Part shown: piece after piece, positions 39,823 through 48,568 of the stretch | Position numbering within the stretch: position 1 is the first letter of the stretch | How the letters are laid out: every line of letters begins with the position of its first letter | Assembly (NCBI GenBank): GCA_000802095.1 | Contig: JUEB01000009.1 | Span: forward strand, 124,001 to 188,000 | Reading direction: 5' to 3' | DNA: 64,000 bases | DNA from: Peptococcaceae bacterium BICA1-7 | Lineage (GTDB): Bacteria > Bacillota > Desulfotomaculia > Desulfotomaculales > Desulfocucumaceae | Notes under the pieces: generated by a model | What the model saw: only the letters and a program-made list of their open reading frames with translations | The model's database searches: none | Told to the model about the DNA's origin: nothing | Program-made: the position numbers and the translations under genes

Positions 39823-42252
39823 CTATCCTCCTCTCCTGATGCGCAGCTTATCGCCCAGGGCTTCAAACTGCTTAACCCACATTTTAGCCTCACTGTCTCC
39901 GCCCTCTGCCTTTTTATTTATATCCTGGTAAGTACTCTGAATTAGCCCGTAGTATATATTCTGTACTTTCCACAGATCCACCGCGAAGGGCATTGACCTG
40001 GCCAGCCCGACGGCGGTGTCCAGCTGACCCGCCAAAAACCTGTCACCCGGCCTGGCGGCCAGTTTTCCTCCCAGTCTTTCCAGGGTCTGCTCCAAAACAT
40101 AACCCAGGCCGGCCCCATCAAGGGACACCCTGGCGGCCTCGACCTCCTCCAGAATAATGTTTATTTGCTCAAGGTCCGGAAGCTCACTGGCCAGTGCCTG
40201 CCTTAAATTTACATTGAGAACAAACTCCGCCGTGGTCTGGAGGGGCTTGGGCTGTGGTATGCCCAATTCCTTCAAATAACTCATCAGAGGGGCGTGCCTC
40301 TTGTATATTCTCCTGTAGTCCGCGGTTATCTCGTCCAGGGTTGAATTTAGTATTCTCTCCAGCATAGCTCTCTGCTTGTCTCTGAAAAGCTGCCTCAGTG
40401 TATATGTGGACCCGCTAAAATATTTATTCATCACACTGATCACATCAGAAAAGTCTGCCCGGTTAAAGGAGGCCTTCAATTCAGCGCACAGAGAGCGGTA
40501 GGCCCCATCATCCTTATATTCTCCTATGCCTCCTAAAACATTGTGGATGCCAAAGTTGACCACTCCGTAGAACTGTCTTTGGGACTCTCCGGTGACCTGC
40601 GAGGTTACCACTATACGGCCCACAGAAAGGTTGGCCGCCCCGGCAGAACGAAAAAGATGGTCTTCTCTGGCAACGTTATAGCAGTATATCTCCGAGTGAT
40701 CCCCAAAGGACTCAAATAGTGAGCAGATGGCGTAATGAGCCCCCACTTTGGTAAGGTTTACCTTGGCGGAATGCACATGCTTTTCATATATTTCAGCCCC
40801 GCTACCATAGCCGGCAGCACTGCTTCTGGCCTCCGCCAGATTTTTCAAAAACTCTCCTTCCGGTGACTGGCCGGTAAGCTCCCTGTAAAGCTGCATAACC
40901 CTGCCGGCATACCGCAAAACCTGTATTGTTTCAATTCCGGAAATATCGTCAAAAAACCACCCGCAGCTGGTATACATGAGCATTGAGTTACGCTGCATTT
41001 CCAAAAGCTTTAATACCACAACCCTGTCTTCCCCCTCCAATTTCCGCAGGCCGTGCTTTTTTAGCCAGCCCTCAAGGTATTCGGGGGTTCTCCGGTTAAT
41101 AACCTCAATGTAGTCATTCCTGGCCTCCCAGGGGTCCTTTAGATATTTTGCGGCCATTTTCTCGTACTGGGGCGCTGCTAAATCCCTGAGCAGGTTCAGC
41201 GCATTCCTCAAAGGCTTTCTCCACTCCTGCCCCCAGCCCGGATGAAGCCCGGAATTGCACCCGCAGTTGCTCCGCCAGCGCTCTACCCCATGGGCGCAGC
41301 TCCAGGAACTGTTTTCCTTTATTTCCACCTCGTATTCCGGAGGGTATCTTTTTAGGTACTGGGAATAGTTGGTTATAACCGCCAGATTGTTGTTCTCAAT
41401 ATAATGAATAGCATAGGCCAGGGCCATATCCCCATGCCTGTGGTGGTGGCCGAAGGTCTCCCCGTCGGTTGCTATATTGACCAGCAGCGGGCCCTCACGG
41501 CTTTGGTCAAAGGCTGCCAGCAGCCTCTGGGCAAAACGATCACCGTTGGAAAGCAGCTTCTCAAAGGCAACTGCCGCAGATACACCCCCATCATAAAAGA
41601 ACACATTTATAATACCGCCTGCCTTACCGGTTTGGACTGAATACGGACGGGTAGTGTCTATTCCTGACCCGGTGTCCCTCCAGAGCACCTCCCCTTTTTT
41701 ACGGAATCGGGAGGCCTGGTAGGGGGCCAGAACTGTGAACTTTATGCCATGCCGGACCATTATATCAAGTGTCTCAAGATCGACAGCTGTTTCGGGAAGC
41801 CACATGCCCTCAGGTTTTCTGCCAAAGCGGTATTCAAAGTCCCTTATTCCCCAGATAACCTGTGTTTCCTTGTCACGGCTATTGGCCAGGGGCATGATCA
41901 TATGATTATAGGCCTGGGCCATGGCGGACCCGTGGCCTGAAAAATTACTGCTGCTTTTACCGTCTGACTCTATTATAGCCCTGTATACCTCAGGTCTGTT
42001 GGCCTCCATCCATGAAAGCAGGGTGGGGCCGAAATTGAAATTTATCTTTGAGTAATTGTCAACTATTCTTTTAATCCAGCCGTCTTCACCCAGAATCCTG
42101 GAAGTTGCGTTGGGCTCATAGCACTCGTCGGTAATCTTCTCATTCCAGTCATGGTAAGGATAGGCCGCATCCTGAAACTCAATGTCCTCCAGCCAGGGGT
42201 TTTCCCTGGGAGGCTGGTAGAAATGTCCGTGTATGCATATATGCTTATTCAA
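39823..42252 (-). CDS. GH57-type glycoside hydrolase with DUF3536 domain
   Basis: The 809-residue protein has the GH57 N-terminus ICIHGHFYQPPRENPWLEDI, then PEGMWLPETAVDLETLDIMV near 148 carrying the region of the catalytic nucleophile, and a conserved NIATDGETFGHHHRHGDMAL near 255. The C-terminal half matches DUF3536, common in GH57 proteins of Clostridia and Cyanobacteria. GH57 enzymes include alpha-amylases, 4-alpha-glucanotransferases and branching enzymes; which activity applies is open. The next upstream gene on the same strand is malQ and glgA lies 12 kb away, pointing to glycogen turnover. Confidence 0.88.
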   Translation of the reverse strand: MNKHICIHGHFYQPPRENPWLEDIEFQDAAYPYHDWNEKITDECYEPNATSRILGEDGWIKRIVDNYSKINFNFGPTLLSWMEANRPEVYRAIIESDGKSSSNFSGHGSAMAQAYNHMIMPLANSRDKETQVIWGIRDFEYRFGRKPEGMWLPETAVDLETLDIMVRHGIKFTVLAPYQASRFRKKGEVLWRDTGSGIDTTRPYSVQTGKAGGIINVFFYDGGVSAAVAFEKLLSNGDRFAQRLLAAFDQSREGPLLVNIATDGETFGHHHRHGDMALAYAIHYIENNNLAVITNYSQYLKRYPPEYEVEIKENSSWSCAHGVERWRSNCGCNSGLHPGWGQEWRKPLRNALNLLRDLAAPQYEKMAAKYLKDPWEARNDYIEVINRRTPEYLEGWLKKHGLRKLEGEDRVVVLKLLEMQRNSMLMYTSCGWFFDDISGIETIQVLRYAGRVMQLYRELTGQSPEGEFLKNLAEARSSAAGYGSGAEIYEKHVHSAKVNLTKVGAHYAICSLFESFGDHSEIYCYNVAREDHLFRSAGAANLSVGRIVVTSQVTGESQRQFYGVVNFGIHNVLGGIGEYKDDGAYRSLCAELKASFNRADFSDVISVMNKYFSGSTYTLRQLFRDKQRAMLERILNSTLDEITADYRRIYKRHAPLMSYLKELGIPQPKPLQTTAEFVLNVNLRQALASELPDLEQINIILEEVEAARVSLDGAGLGYVLEQTLERLGGKLAARPGDRFLAGQLDTAVGLARSMPFAVDLWKVQNIYYGLIQSTYQDINKKAEGGDSEAKMWVKQFEALGDKLRIRRGG

Positions 42253-42296
42253 TTTATCTATCCCTCCTTCTCATTTTTTACAGAGGGGCGGCGAAC

Positions 42297-44387
42297 TTAT
42301 TTATCATTCTTTTTTATTCCACCGGGAAGCCTCAATCTTCTTCTGGACTTTCTGATGAGGTCAATTTTTTTTAAAATATTGCCTATTTCACCAGGTGCAG
42401 AAAATCTTTCAAAAGTATAACCGGCCTTTCTTCTCCAGTTGGGGTACTGATCTATTGTCCCCGGAACATTCTGGGGCTCTTTCTCCAGCCAGAGGTCTTC
42501 CAGGTTCACCAGCACAGCCCTGGAGTCACTGGCCGCCAGATGAGCCAGGCAGCCCCGCAAGGCCTTCCCGGCATCCTCGGTAGCTCTGCTCAGCCAGCCC
42601 TTTTTTTTGAGAAATGTTGTTAGTATTGAATAACCTCCGCTTTCCCTCATTTCCTCCCAGAAGGAGGTAAAGGGGCGCATGTCATGTGTGTTAAGACAGG
42701 AAAGCACGCTGGACGGAACTTTCCGAAGGACTCTGCCGCTCTCTCCTGTATACTCAAAGGGAAGCACATACATACCCAGCAACCCGTGACGGGACATGGC
42801 CCTTCTCACGTATCCGGGCACCACTCCCAGGTCCTCACCCACTATCGCCGACCTGTAGCGGTGGGACTCGATGGATAGTATAGCATAAAACTCTTCCGCC
42901 CTGTACCTCACATATACCCCCTCGCTGGCAGGCATTGACCGGGGCAACCAAAAAAGCCTGTGCAGGCCCATTACATGGTCCAGTCTTAATATGCCCGCAT
43001 ACTGAAGGTGGTTCCTGATACAATTTATATAATACCTGTATCCCTGTTCCCTGATGCGCTCCGGGTGCAGAGGCGGAAGCTCCCAGTCCTGCCCCCCTGC
43101 GCATAGTGGATCGGGGGGCGCGCCGGTGCTGGCGCCGAATACGAATATTTTCCTCTCCCGCCAGGTGTCGTACCCATCAGAATGGACACCCAGTGGCAGG
43201 TCAAGATAAAGACCCTGCCCCCTGCCTCTGGCCCTTCCTGCCAATTCCCCCAGCTGCTCACTGGCTGCCCACTGCACATAAAGGTGATACCTCTCCACAG
43301 CCGGGTCAAAGTCACCGCTTTTTATAAGCCCGTTTCTCATGGCCTCCGGCCAGGTCCTCCAGCCGAACCTCTTTTTCTCCACTGCGGCCCGGAACCGGGC
43401 ATACCACTTTGCCTCGGTGTTTTGATCAGCCCACTGACCCAGCAATTCCCTCCGGGGCCCTTTATCATTAAAAAGTTTTTTGCAGCACAGCTCCAGAACA
43501 CTTCGCTTTAAGGCCATGGCCCGCCGGTAATCCACCAGCCTGCTCTCCCTTAAAGAGGCCAGCTCTTTATTAAATAAGGCTGAATTAAAAAGACTAACAG
43601 CCTCGGGACATTCTTTGAATTCCTCAAGCCCTCTCACATCCAGATAAAACTCATTCCAGAAAAGCCTGCTTACCGGGGAATAGGGGCTGGGGTCCAGCAA
43701 GGGCTCCTCCAGGTAGGCGGCCAGAAGGGGCAGAGTGCCTGCTATCTCCCCTCCTTTTTGATCTATCCAGCACAGCAGCCGGTCAAGGTCTGAAAAATCA
43801 CCGGCTCCCCAGCTCCGGTCAGAGTTTAGCGCATAGAGAGGAATAAACACACCCCATACCTTACTCCCCATACCGCCCAGATCTCCATACAGTCTGCGGG
43901 GAGCTGAAATAACAAGCGTATTACAAATGATTCCGCCGACACGTACAGTCAGGCTGTGATATCCCACCGGCAGGGTGGGCAGTTCCAGCCGCCTGACCCC
44001 ATATTGGCTTCCCTCTACAGCTACTTCTCTGATGAGGGGCAGGGAGGACAGAGGCCTTTCCCACTGCAGGCTTTCGCCTTCCTCTGATTCCAGACTGCAC
44101 TCCAGCCTGACCTCCGGAAGTTTTATGGGAGCGCGCAGCTTTATTGCCGCCGGCCTGCCCTCCCAGGCCACCGCCACCGGCTCGCACAGGCGGCTCCATC
44201 GCTGCAAAAGGCTGTCCCGTAGAGCGTCAGCTGCATCTTCCGGCCCTTCCAGAGAAACACCCAGCGCCTTTAAAACAGCTACCAGAGAATGTACCCCGGC
44301 TTTCCTTTCCTGTCCCTGCACATCAGTGTAGGAAGCCTCTACCCCATGCAGCGCCGCCAGCTTCAGCAGCGTACCGTTTTCCGACAT
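42297..44387 (-). CDS. malQ: 4-alpha-glucanotransferase (amylomaltase, GH77)
   Basis: MalQ transfers alpha-1,4-glucan segments between maltodextrins. The 696-residue protein is long for the family, with a roughly 170-residue N-terminal beta domain before the barrel that begins WGVFIPLYALNSDRSWGAGD. GH77 motifs are present: ILRLDHVMGLHRLFWLP with the nucleophile aspartate near 467, and IVGEDLGVVPGYVR with the acid/base glutamate near 515, then LNTHDMRPFTSFW. It ends 44 bases before the GH57 gene and is likely co-transcribed with it. Confidence 0.93.
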   Translation of the reverse strand: MSENGTLLKLAALHGVEASYTDVQGQERKAGVHSLVAVLKALGVSLEGPEDAADALRDSLLQRWSRLCEPVAVAWEGRPAAIKLRAPIKLPEVRLECSLESEEGESLQWERPLSSLPLIREVAVEGSQYGVRRLELPTLPVGYHSLTVRVGGIICNTLVISAPRRLYGDLGGMGSKVWGVFIPLYALNSDRSWGAGDFSDLDRLLCWIDQKGGEIAGTLPLLAAYLEEPLLDPSPYSPVSRLFWNEFYLDVRGLEEFKECPEAVSLFNSALFNKELASLRESRLVDYRRAMALKRSVLELCCKKLFNDKGPRRELLGQWADQNTEAKWYARFRAAVEKKRFGWRTWPEAMRNGLIKSGDFDPAVERYHLYVQWAASEQLGELAGRARGRGQGLYLDLPLGVHSDGYDTWRERKIFVFGASTGAPPDPLCAGGQDWELPPLHPERIREQGYRYYINCIRNHLQYAGILRLDHVMGLHRLFWLPRSMPASEGVYVRYRAEEFYAILSIESHRYRSAIVGEDLGVVPGYVRRAMSRHGLLGMYVLPFEYTGESGRVLRKVPSSVLSCLNTHDMRPFTSFWEEMRESGGYSILTTFLKKKGWLSRATEDAGKALRGCLAHLAASDSRAVLVNLEDLWLEKEPQNVPGTIDQYPNWRRKAGYTFERFSAPGEIGNILKKIDLIRKSRRRLRLPGGIKKNDK

Positions 44388-44763
44388 AAAACCGCTCCCC
44401 GTCTTTTTAGGCCGCTCTACGGGAAGACTAGTTGTTTTCCCGGGCCGGGACTATATTTTATAACGCTTAGGAAAGTACAGTTCTCCTTAAATTTTCCACT
44501 TTCCGTTAAGAGCGTTTCAAAAAAGCTTCCTCTAATATCACTTGAGAAGGGCATACACCATAGGTGCTTTTTTATTATCTCCCGCCGCAGCAATATTATC
44601 TCTTCCCTGGCAACACCCGTACCAAGCACAGGCTCTTTTGTGAAATAGTATGACCGGCATTTGCTTTAGTCACCGTATATTAAGAAATTATATTCAGGAC
44701 GGGTCTGCACTGTCATGTATTCCACCAACCAAGAAAAAGCACCCTCAATTTTTCACCTTCATA
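44388..44763. other. intergenic region without recognisable gene
   Basis: Between the divergent malQ and uspA starts. The frames found here are short, lack ribosome sites and resemble no family. Only the sigma-A promoter at its right end is supported. Confidence 0.5.
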
Positions 44764-44791
44764 TTGACATAGCCGTATTTAGATATATACT
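44764..44791 (+). promoter_or_regulatory. sigma-A promoter of uspA-crcB-crcB
   Basis: TTGACA at 44764-44769, a 16-base spacer, and TATACT at 44786-44791 form a near-consensus promoter. Transcription would start about 50 bases before the uspA ATG, leaving room for no fluoride riboswitch. Confidence 0.7.
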
Positions 44792-44846
44792 GTACGAAAA
44801 ATAAATTCTCCCCCGACAGCTAAATATTTTATGGAGGAAAATAACC

Positions 44847-45311
44847 ATGTTTAAAAATATTCTTATCGCCTTTGATGGCTCCGCTCATTCCGTTCAGGCT
44901 GCAACATTTGCCGCCGGGGTGGCCGGAGCTGTATCCGGGGTAAGATGTACTCTTATAGCTGTGCTAACCTTTTCAAGGGATGAGGCCCTCTTTCTAGGCG
45001 CTTCTGAGCCAGAATACTCCCAGGCGGAAGTTAGTTTTAAAAAAAAGCACTTTGGTAAAATAGAGAAATTTTTCGATGGCCTCGGCCTGGATCTGGTCAC
45101 AGTGGTAAAAGAGGGAAATCCTGCCGTGGAAATATTAAAATACGCCACTGAAAACGGCATAGACCATATTGTTATAGGAACCAGGGGACTGGGCAATATT
45201 CAGGGGGCACTGTTGGGAAGTGTCAGCAGCCGGGTAGTCCACTCTTCCCCCTGCCCGGTTACCCTGGTGAAGGATAGGTCTGCCCAGAAGGGGGCGGTTA
45301 GTAAAATATGA
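44847..45311 (+). CDS. universal stress protein, UspA family
   Basis: The 154-residue protein has the UspA fold: N-terminal FKNILIAFDGSAHSVQAATF and the ATP-binding motif GTRGLGNIQGALLGSVSSRV (G-x2-G-x9-G-S) near 113, then HSSPCPVTLVK. Such proteins bind ATP and modulate stress survival or transporters. GGAGG stands 10 bases before ATG. Its TGA overlaps the ATG of crcB by 4 bases, so stress protein and fluoride channel are translated together. Confidence 0.92.
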   Translation: MFKNILIAFDGSAHSVQAATFAAGVAGAVSGVRCTLIAVLTFSRDEALFLGASEPEYSQAEVSFKKKHFGKIEKFFDGLGLDLVTVVKEGNPAVEILKYATENGIDHIVIGTRGLGNIQGALLGSVSSRVVHSSPCPVTLVKDRSAQKGAVSKI

Positions 45312-45712
45312 AAACTTTAAGTGTCGGCCTGGGCGGCATAGCCGGCGCCCTGGCCCGTTTCTTTTTTAACACCCATCTGAATTCCATTTCCCTTTTCCCG
45401 TGGGGAACGCTTGCGGTAAATCTTCTGGGCAGCTTCTTCCTGGCCTTCTTTTTGACGGTGGCCCTAAGGCATTTACAGCAAAGGACCTTTGTTGTGCTGG
45501 CCGTATCCACCGGTTTTACCGGGTCCTTTACCACCTTTTCCTCACTGAGTGTGGAGTCGGTTAACCTTTTTTACCAAAGCCCGCTGGCAGGCCTGGCCTA
45601 TATTATTGTTAGTCTCCTGGCGGGCCTGGCCCTGGCGTACGGGGGAAAGTATGCAGGGGAATTAGTTTCCGGCCTGATATCATCTGAAAGTGAGGCCGAG
45701 GTCATTGAATAG
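45308..45712 (+). CDS. crcB: fluoride channel subunit CrcB/FluC 1
   Basis: CrcB/Fluc forms a dimeric fluoride exporter channel. The 134-residue protein has four helices with GGIAGALARFFFN at the start, GTLAVNLLGSFFLAFFL near 34 and the central TGFTGSFTTFSSLSVE near 75, where the phenylalanines line the pore. It overlaps uspA by 4 bases and the second crcB by 23, so the two unequal subunits are made together and probably form a heterodimer. Confidence 0.93.
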   Translation: MKTLSVGLGGIAGALARFFFNTHLNSISLFPWGTLAVNLLGSFFLAFFLTVALRHLQQRTFVVLAVSTGFTGSFTTFSSLSVESVNLFYQSPLAGLAYIIVSLLAGLALAYGGKYAGELVSGLISSESEAEVIE

Positions 45713-46067
45713 TGTACTGCTTATCTGCGCCGGCGGTTTTTTTGGAGCTATTTCCCGCTACCTGCTGGGGATATACATATCCGGCCTCTGGAAGGGGGAC
45801 TTCCCCCTGGGGACCTTTATTATTAATGTGCTGGGAAGCTTTTTTCTGGGCCTTGTAATATTCCACCCCCAGCTTTCCACCGCCCTGGGCAGCGAACTTA
45901 AACTGGGGATAGGGGTGGGCTTTTTGGGCTCCTTTACAACATTTTCCACTCTGGAGTACGAAACCCTTCGGCTGCTTGAAAAAAAGAAAAGGGCCACCGC
46001 CCTTGCCTATGTTCTTCTGAGCCTTTTGGCTGGAATAACAGCCGCCTGGCTAACCCGCTTTATTTAA
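45690..46067 (+). CDS. crcB: fluoride channel subunit CrcB/FluC 2
   Basis: The 125-residue partner has GGFFGAISRYLLGIYI, GTFIINVLGSFFLGLVIF and GFLGSFTTFSTLEYE, the same three FluC landmarks as the preceding gene but with a diverged sequence. The reading frame begins with GTG 45690 inside crcB 1; TTG 45705 is an alternative that removes five residues. In Bacillus-type organisms paired crcB genes give obligate heterodimers, the likely case here. Confidence 0.92.
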   Translation: MRPRSLNSVLLICAGGFFGAISRYLLGIYISGLWKGDFPLGTFIINVLGSFFLGLVIFHPQLSTALGSELKLGIGVGFLGSFTTFSTLEYETLRLLEKKKRATALAYVLLSLLAGITAAWLTRFI

Positions 46068-46081
46068 AGCACTGCTCCTTT

Positions 46082-46246
46082 TTACCTGCCCTCCCCCGGG
46101 GGTGCTCCCCCCTGCCCCCGGCTCACAAGTTTTATATAGCAGCGGTCACACAGCAGTATTCCTTCATAAAAAAGAGTCCTCCCGTATCCTTTAACCTCCG
46201 GGTGCCTGCAGCACCGGCACAGTGTCCCTGTCCCTGATTCTCTCAT
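46082..46246 (-). CDS. possible zinc-ribbon micro-protein (54 aa)
   Basis: A 54-codon frame on the minus strand from ATG 46246 encodes LCRCCRHPEVKGYGRTLFYE and ILLCDRCYIKLV: two cysteine pairs (C-x-C-C and C-x2-C) about 20 residues apart, typical of a zinc ribbon, followed by a glycine/proline tail. The ribosome site is weak (GGGTGAT), so this is tentative. It is convergent with crcB 2. Family not recognised. Confidence 0.4.
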   Translation of the reverse strand: MRESGTGTLCRCCRHPEVKGYGRTLFYEGILLCDRCYIKLVSRGQGGAPPGEGR

Positions 46247-46302
46247 ACTATCACCCGGAGCTATTATTCCCTTTTTGCAGCTATTAAAAAACCGCCGTTT
46301 CC

Positions 46303-46507
46303 GGCCACCAAGGAGATAAAAATTGGGGTCCTTTTTAAGCCACAGAGGACACAGAGGTTTTTAAGCCTGCTTAAATGCTAAAAAAATTAAATTATAAAAT
46401 GGATACTGCTTTCAGAAGTTCCCGAATTATAGATTTTCTTGCTTCAGGGTAGTGCTTGCAAGCTAATTCTCTGTGATCTCCGTGTCCTCTGTGGCTAAAA
46501 AAGGACC
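46303..46507 (+). repeat. family A dispersed repeat, copy A5 (complete, plus orientation)
   Basis: Begins GGCCACCAAGGAGATAAAAA and GGGTCCTTTTTAAGCCACAG, interior AAGCCTGCTTAAATGCTAAA, ends TCTCTGTGATCTCCGTGTCC and TCTGTGGCTAAAAAAGGACC. The first and last 27 bases are near-perfect inverted repeats. With A6 it brackets the crt gene in direct orientation. Confidence 0.9.
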
Positions 46508-46562
46508 AAAAATATGTGCTTTAGTTTTTCAAAGCGTCATACAATTTCCTTTTTTTCCTATA

Positions 46563-46592
46563 CAAAAAAAAGACGGACACTATAGTCCGCCT
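46563..46592 (-). terminator. rho-independent terminator of crt
   Basis: On the minus strand CGGAC and GTCCG (with outer G-C/G-U pairs) flank TATAGT and are followed by eight T, 25-55 bases beyond the crt stop. Confidence 0.7.
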
Positions 46593-46616
46593 TCTGTCCA
46601 TAAATCTACAGCCTTG

Positions 46617-47399
46617 TTACTTGTTTTGAAAGGCCGGCTTTCTCTTTTCCAGGAAGGCCGCAATACCCTCTTTCCTGTCCTCTGTGGTGAAGGAAAGCCC
46701 GAAAAGGTCGGCCTCCACACCTATAGCCTTGTCCAGGTCCATTTCCAGACCGGCGTTGATAGCCTCCTTGGTCAGGCTTACGGCCACCGGACCCCGGGCC
46801 GCTATTCTTTTGGCCATCCCCTTGCAGAAATTTAAAAGCTCCTCGGCAGGCACCACATGGTTCACCAGTCCCATCTTGTGAGCTGTCTCAGCATCGTACT
46901 GGTCGGCGGTATATAGTATTTCCTTGGCCAGCCCGGGGTTTACCAGCCTGGTCAGCCTCTGGGTGCCTCCAAATCCGGCGATAATCCCCAGTTGCACCTC
47001 GGGCTGCCCAAACTTGGCCCTTTCAGAGGCCACCCTTATATCGCAGGACATGGCCAGCTCGTTCCCCCCACCAAGGGCAAAGCCGTTTATCGCGGCTATA
47101 ACAGGTTTGGATAAATTTTCAATCTTCCTCATCACGGCCTGCCCCAACCGGGCGAACCTCATGGCCTCCATGGGAGAAAGCTTGCTCATAAAGGCTATAT
47201 CGGCGCCGGCCACAAAGGCCTTTTCACCCGATCCGGTAATAATGACCACCCTGACACTGTCATCGCCTTCCAGCTCGTCCGCCACCAGGCCGAGCTCCCT
47301 GATCACATCCCCATTTAGGGCATTAAGCACCTTGGGCCTGTTAATGGTAACTATCGCCAGATTTTCTTCTCTTTCCACCAGCAGATTTTCGTAACTCAA
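46617..47399 (-). CDS. crt: enoyl-CoA hydratase/crotonase
   Basis: Crotonase hydrates crotonyl-CoA to 3-hydroxybutyryl-CoA. The 260-residue protein shows the CoA-binding AFVAGADIAFMSKLS near 60, the oxyanion-hole and catalytic glutamate stretch NGFALGGGNELAMSCDIRVA near 104-124, and GQPEVQLGIIAGFGGTQRLT near 130 with the second catalytic glutamate. It is the last gene of the butyryl-CoA cluster on this strand, separated from hbd by repeat copy A6 and followed by a terminator. Confidence 0.93.
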   Translation of the reverse strand: MSYENLLVEREENLAIVTINRPKVLNALNGDVIRELGLVADELEGDDSVRVVIITGSGEKAFVAGADIAFMSKLSPMEAMRFARLGQAVMRKIENLSKPVIAAINGFALGGGNELAMSCDIRVASERAKFGQPEVQLGIIAGFGGTQRLTRLVNPGLAKEILYTADQYDAETAHKMGLVNHVVPAEELLNFCKGMAKRIAARGPVAVSLTKEAINAGLEMDLDKAIGVEADLFGLSFTTEDRKEGIAAFLEKRKPAFQNK

Positions 47400-47483
47400 T
47401 TCAATTACCTCCCCAACTTAGGTTTTCGAAAATACTTATACTGTGATCTGTATTCAAAATTCAGACACCCGGGCCTCAAAAAA

Positions 47484-47680
47484 GCGGCCGAAAATCGGGT
47501 CCTTTTTAAGCCACAGAGGACACAGAGGACACAGAGGTTTTGAGTCCTGCCTGTATGCTTAAAAACTTTTCAATAAATTTGAGACGGCTGACAGAGACTT
47601 CCATATTTCGGTTGCTTTAGAGTAGTGCCCGTGAGTTAATTATCTGTGATCTCTGTGCCCTCTGTGGCCAATAGAGACCC
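47484..47680 (+). repeat. family A dispersed repeat, copy A6 (complete, plus orientation)
   Basis: GCGGCCGAAAATCGGGTCC, TTTTTAAGCCACAGAGGACA with a duplicated ACACAGAGGAC unit, TGTATGCTTAAAAAC inside, and the inverted right end CTGTGATCTCTGTGCCCTCT. It sits between hbd and crt, 10 bases from the hbd stop. Confidence 0.88.
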
Positions 47681-47689
47681 AAAAAGCAT

Positions 47690-48547
47690 TTACTTCCCTT
47701 CGTATACGTAGAACCCGCGGCCTGTTTTTCTTCCCAGCCAGCCGGCTGCCACATATTTTCTAAGCAACGGGCAGGGCCTGTACTTGCTGTCGCCAAGCCC
47801 CTTGTGCAGCACTTCCATTATGGACAGGCAGGTGTCCAGCCCGATAAGGTCGGCCAGAGCCAGGGGGCCCATGGGGTGATTCATCCCCAGTTTCATAACC
47901 TGGTCAACTGCCTCCGGTGTGGCAACTCCCTCGTATACACAGTAGATGGCCTCATTGATCATGGGCAGCAGCACCCTGTTGGAAACAAAGCCCGGGGCGT
48001 CATTAACCTCCACCGGTATTTTACCCATTTTTTCGCTGGCAGCTTTTACGGCGCTATAGGTTTCATCTGATGTGGCCAGTCCCCTGATTACCTCCACCAG
48101 CTTCATAACCGGCACAGGATTCATAAAGTGCATCCCGATAACCTTTTCGGGGCGCTTAGTATGGGCAGCCACCTCGGTAATAGGCAAAGAGGAGGTGTTG
48201 GTGGCCAGAATGGCGTGAGCCGGGCAGATACCGTCCAGATCCTTGAAAATTTTGCCTTTTATTTGCATATTCTCTACGGCAGCCTCTATAACCAGGTCAC
48301 AGTCCGAGGCGTCCCCAAGGGCCGTGGAGGGGGTTATTCGGCCCAGTATCTGGTTCTTTGTATCCTCGGATATTTTCCCCTTGGCAACATCCTTCTCCAG
48401 TATTTTTTTTATGTTTCCCAGGCCCTTGTTGACAAACTCGTCTTTTATGTCATTAAGCTTCACACTGTAGCCGGCTGCTGCTGAAACCTGGGCTATTCCC
48501 GATCCCATCTGGCCGGCGCCGATCACCATTATCTTTTTAATCTCCAT
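47690..48547 (-). CDS. hbd: 3-hydroxybutyryl-CoA dehydrogenase
   Basis: The NAD(P)-dependent enzyme interconverts acetoacetyl-CoA and 3-hydroxybutyryl-CoA. The 285-residue protein has the dinucleotide motif [20 protein letters not shown] at 8-27, [13 protein letters not shown] near 115, [17 protein letters not shown] near 137 with the catalytic histidine, and [19 protein letters not shown] near 186. AGAGAGG stands upstream of ATG. thl lies 21 bases upstream on the same strand, so the two are one operon. Confidence 0.95.
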   Translation of the reverse strand: MEIKKIMVIGAGQMGSGIAQVSAAAGYSVKLNDIKDEFVNKGLGNIKKILEKDVAKGKISEDTKNQILGRITPSTALGDASDCDLVIEAAVENMQIKGKIFKDLDGICPAHAILATNTSSLPITEVAAHTKRPEKVIGMHFMNPVPVMKLVEVIRGLATSDETYSAVKAASEKMGKIPVEVNDAPGFVSNRVLLPMINEAIYCVYEGVATPEAVDQVMKLGMNHPMGPLALADLIGLDTCLSIMEVLHKGLGDSKYRPCPLLRKYVAAGWLGRKTGRGFYVYEGK

Positions 48548-48568
48548 TTTATCTACCTCTCTTTCTAT

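Noticed and set aside
44417-44629. 70-codon frame between malQ and uspA
   Set aside because: No ribosome site or recognisable sequence.
44792-44846. Fluoride riboswitch before uspA-crcB
   Set aside because: The leader is only about 50 bases and lacks the conserved pseudoknot and core motifs.
46473-46835. Plus-strand frame of 120 codons
   Set aside because: Begins in the right tip of repeat A5 and runs antisense to crt.
10835-47680. Insertion sequences or transposases within the family A copies
   Set aside because: No copy exceeds about 217 bases or holds a frame resembling a transposase or GxxExxY protein.
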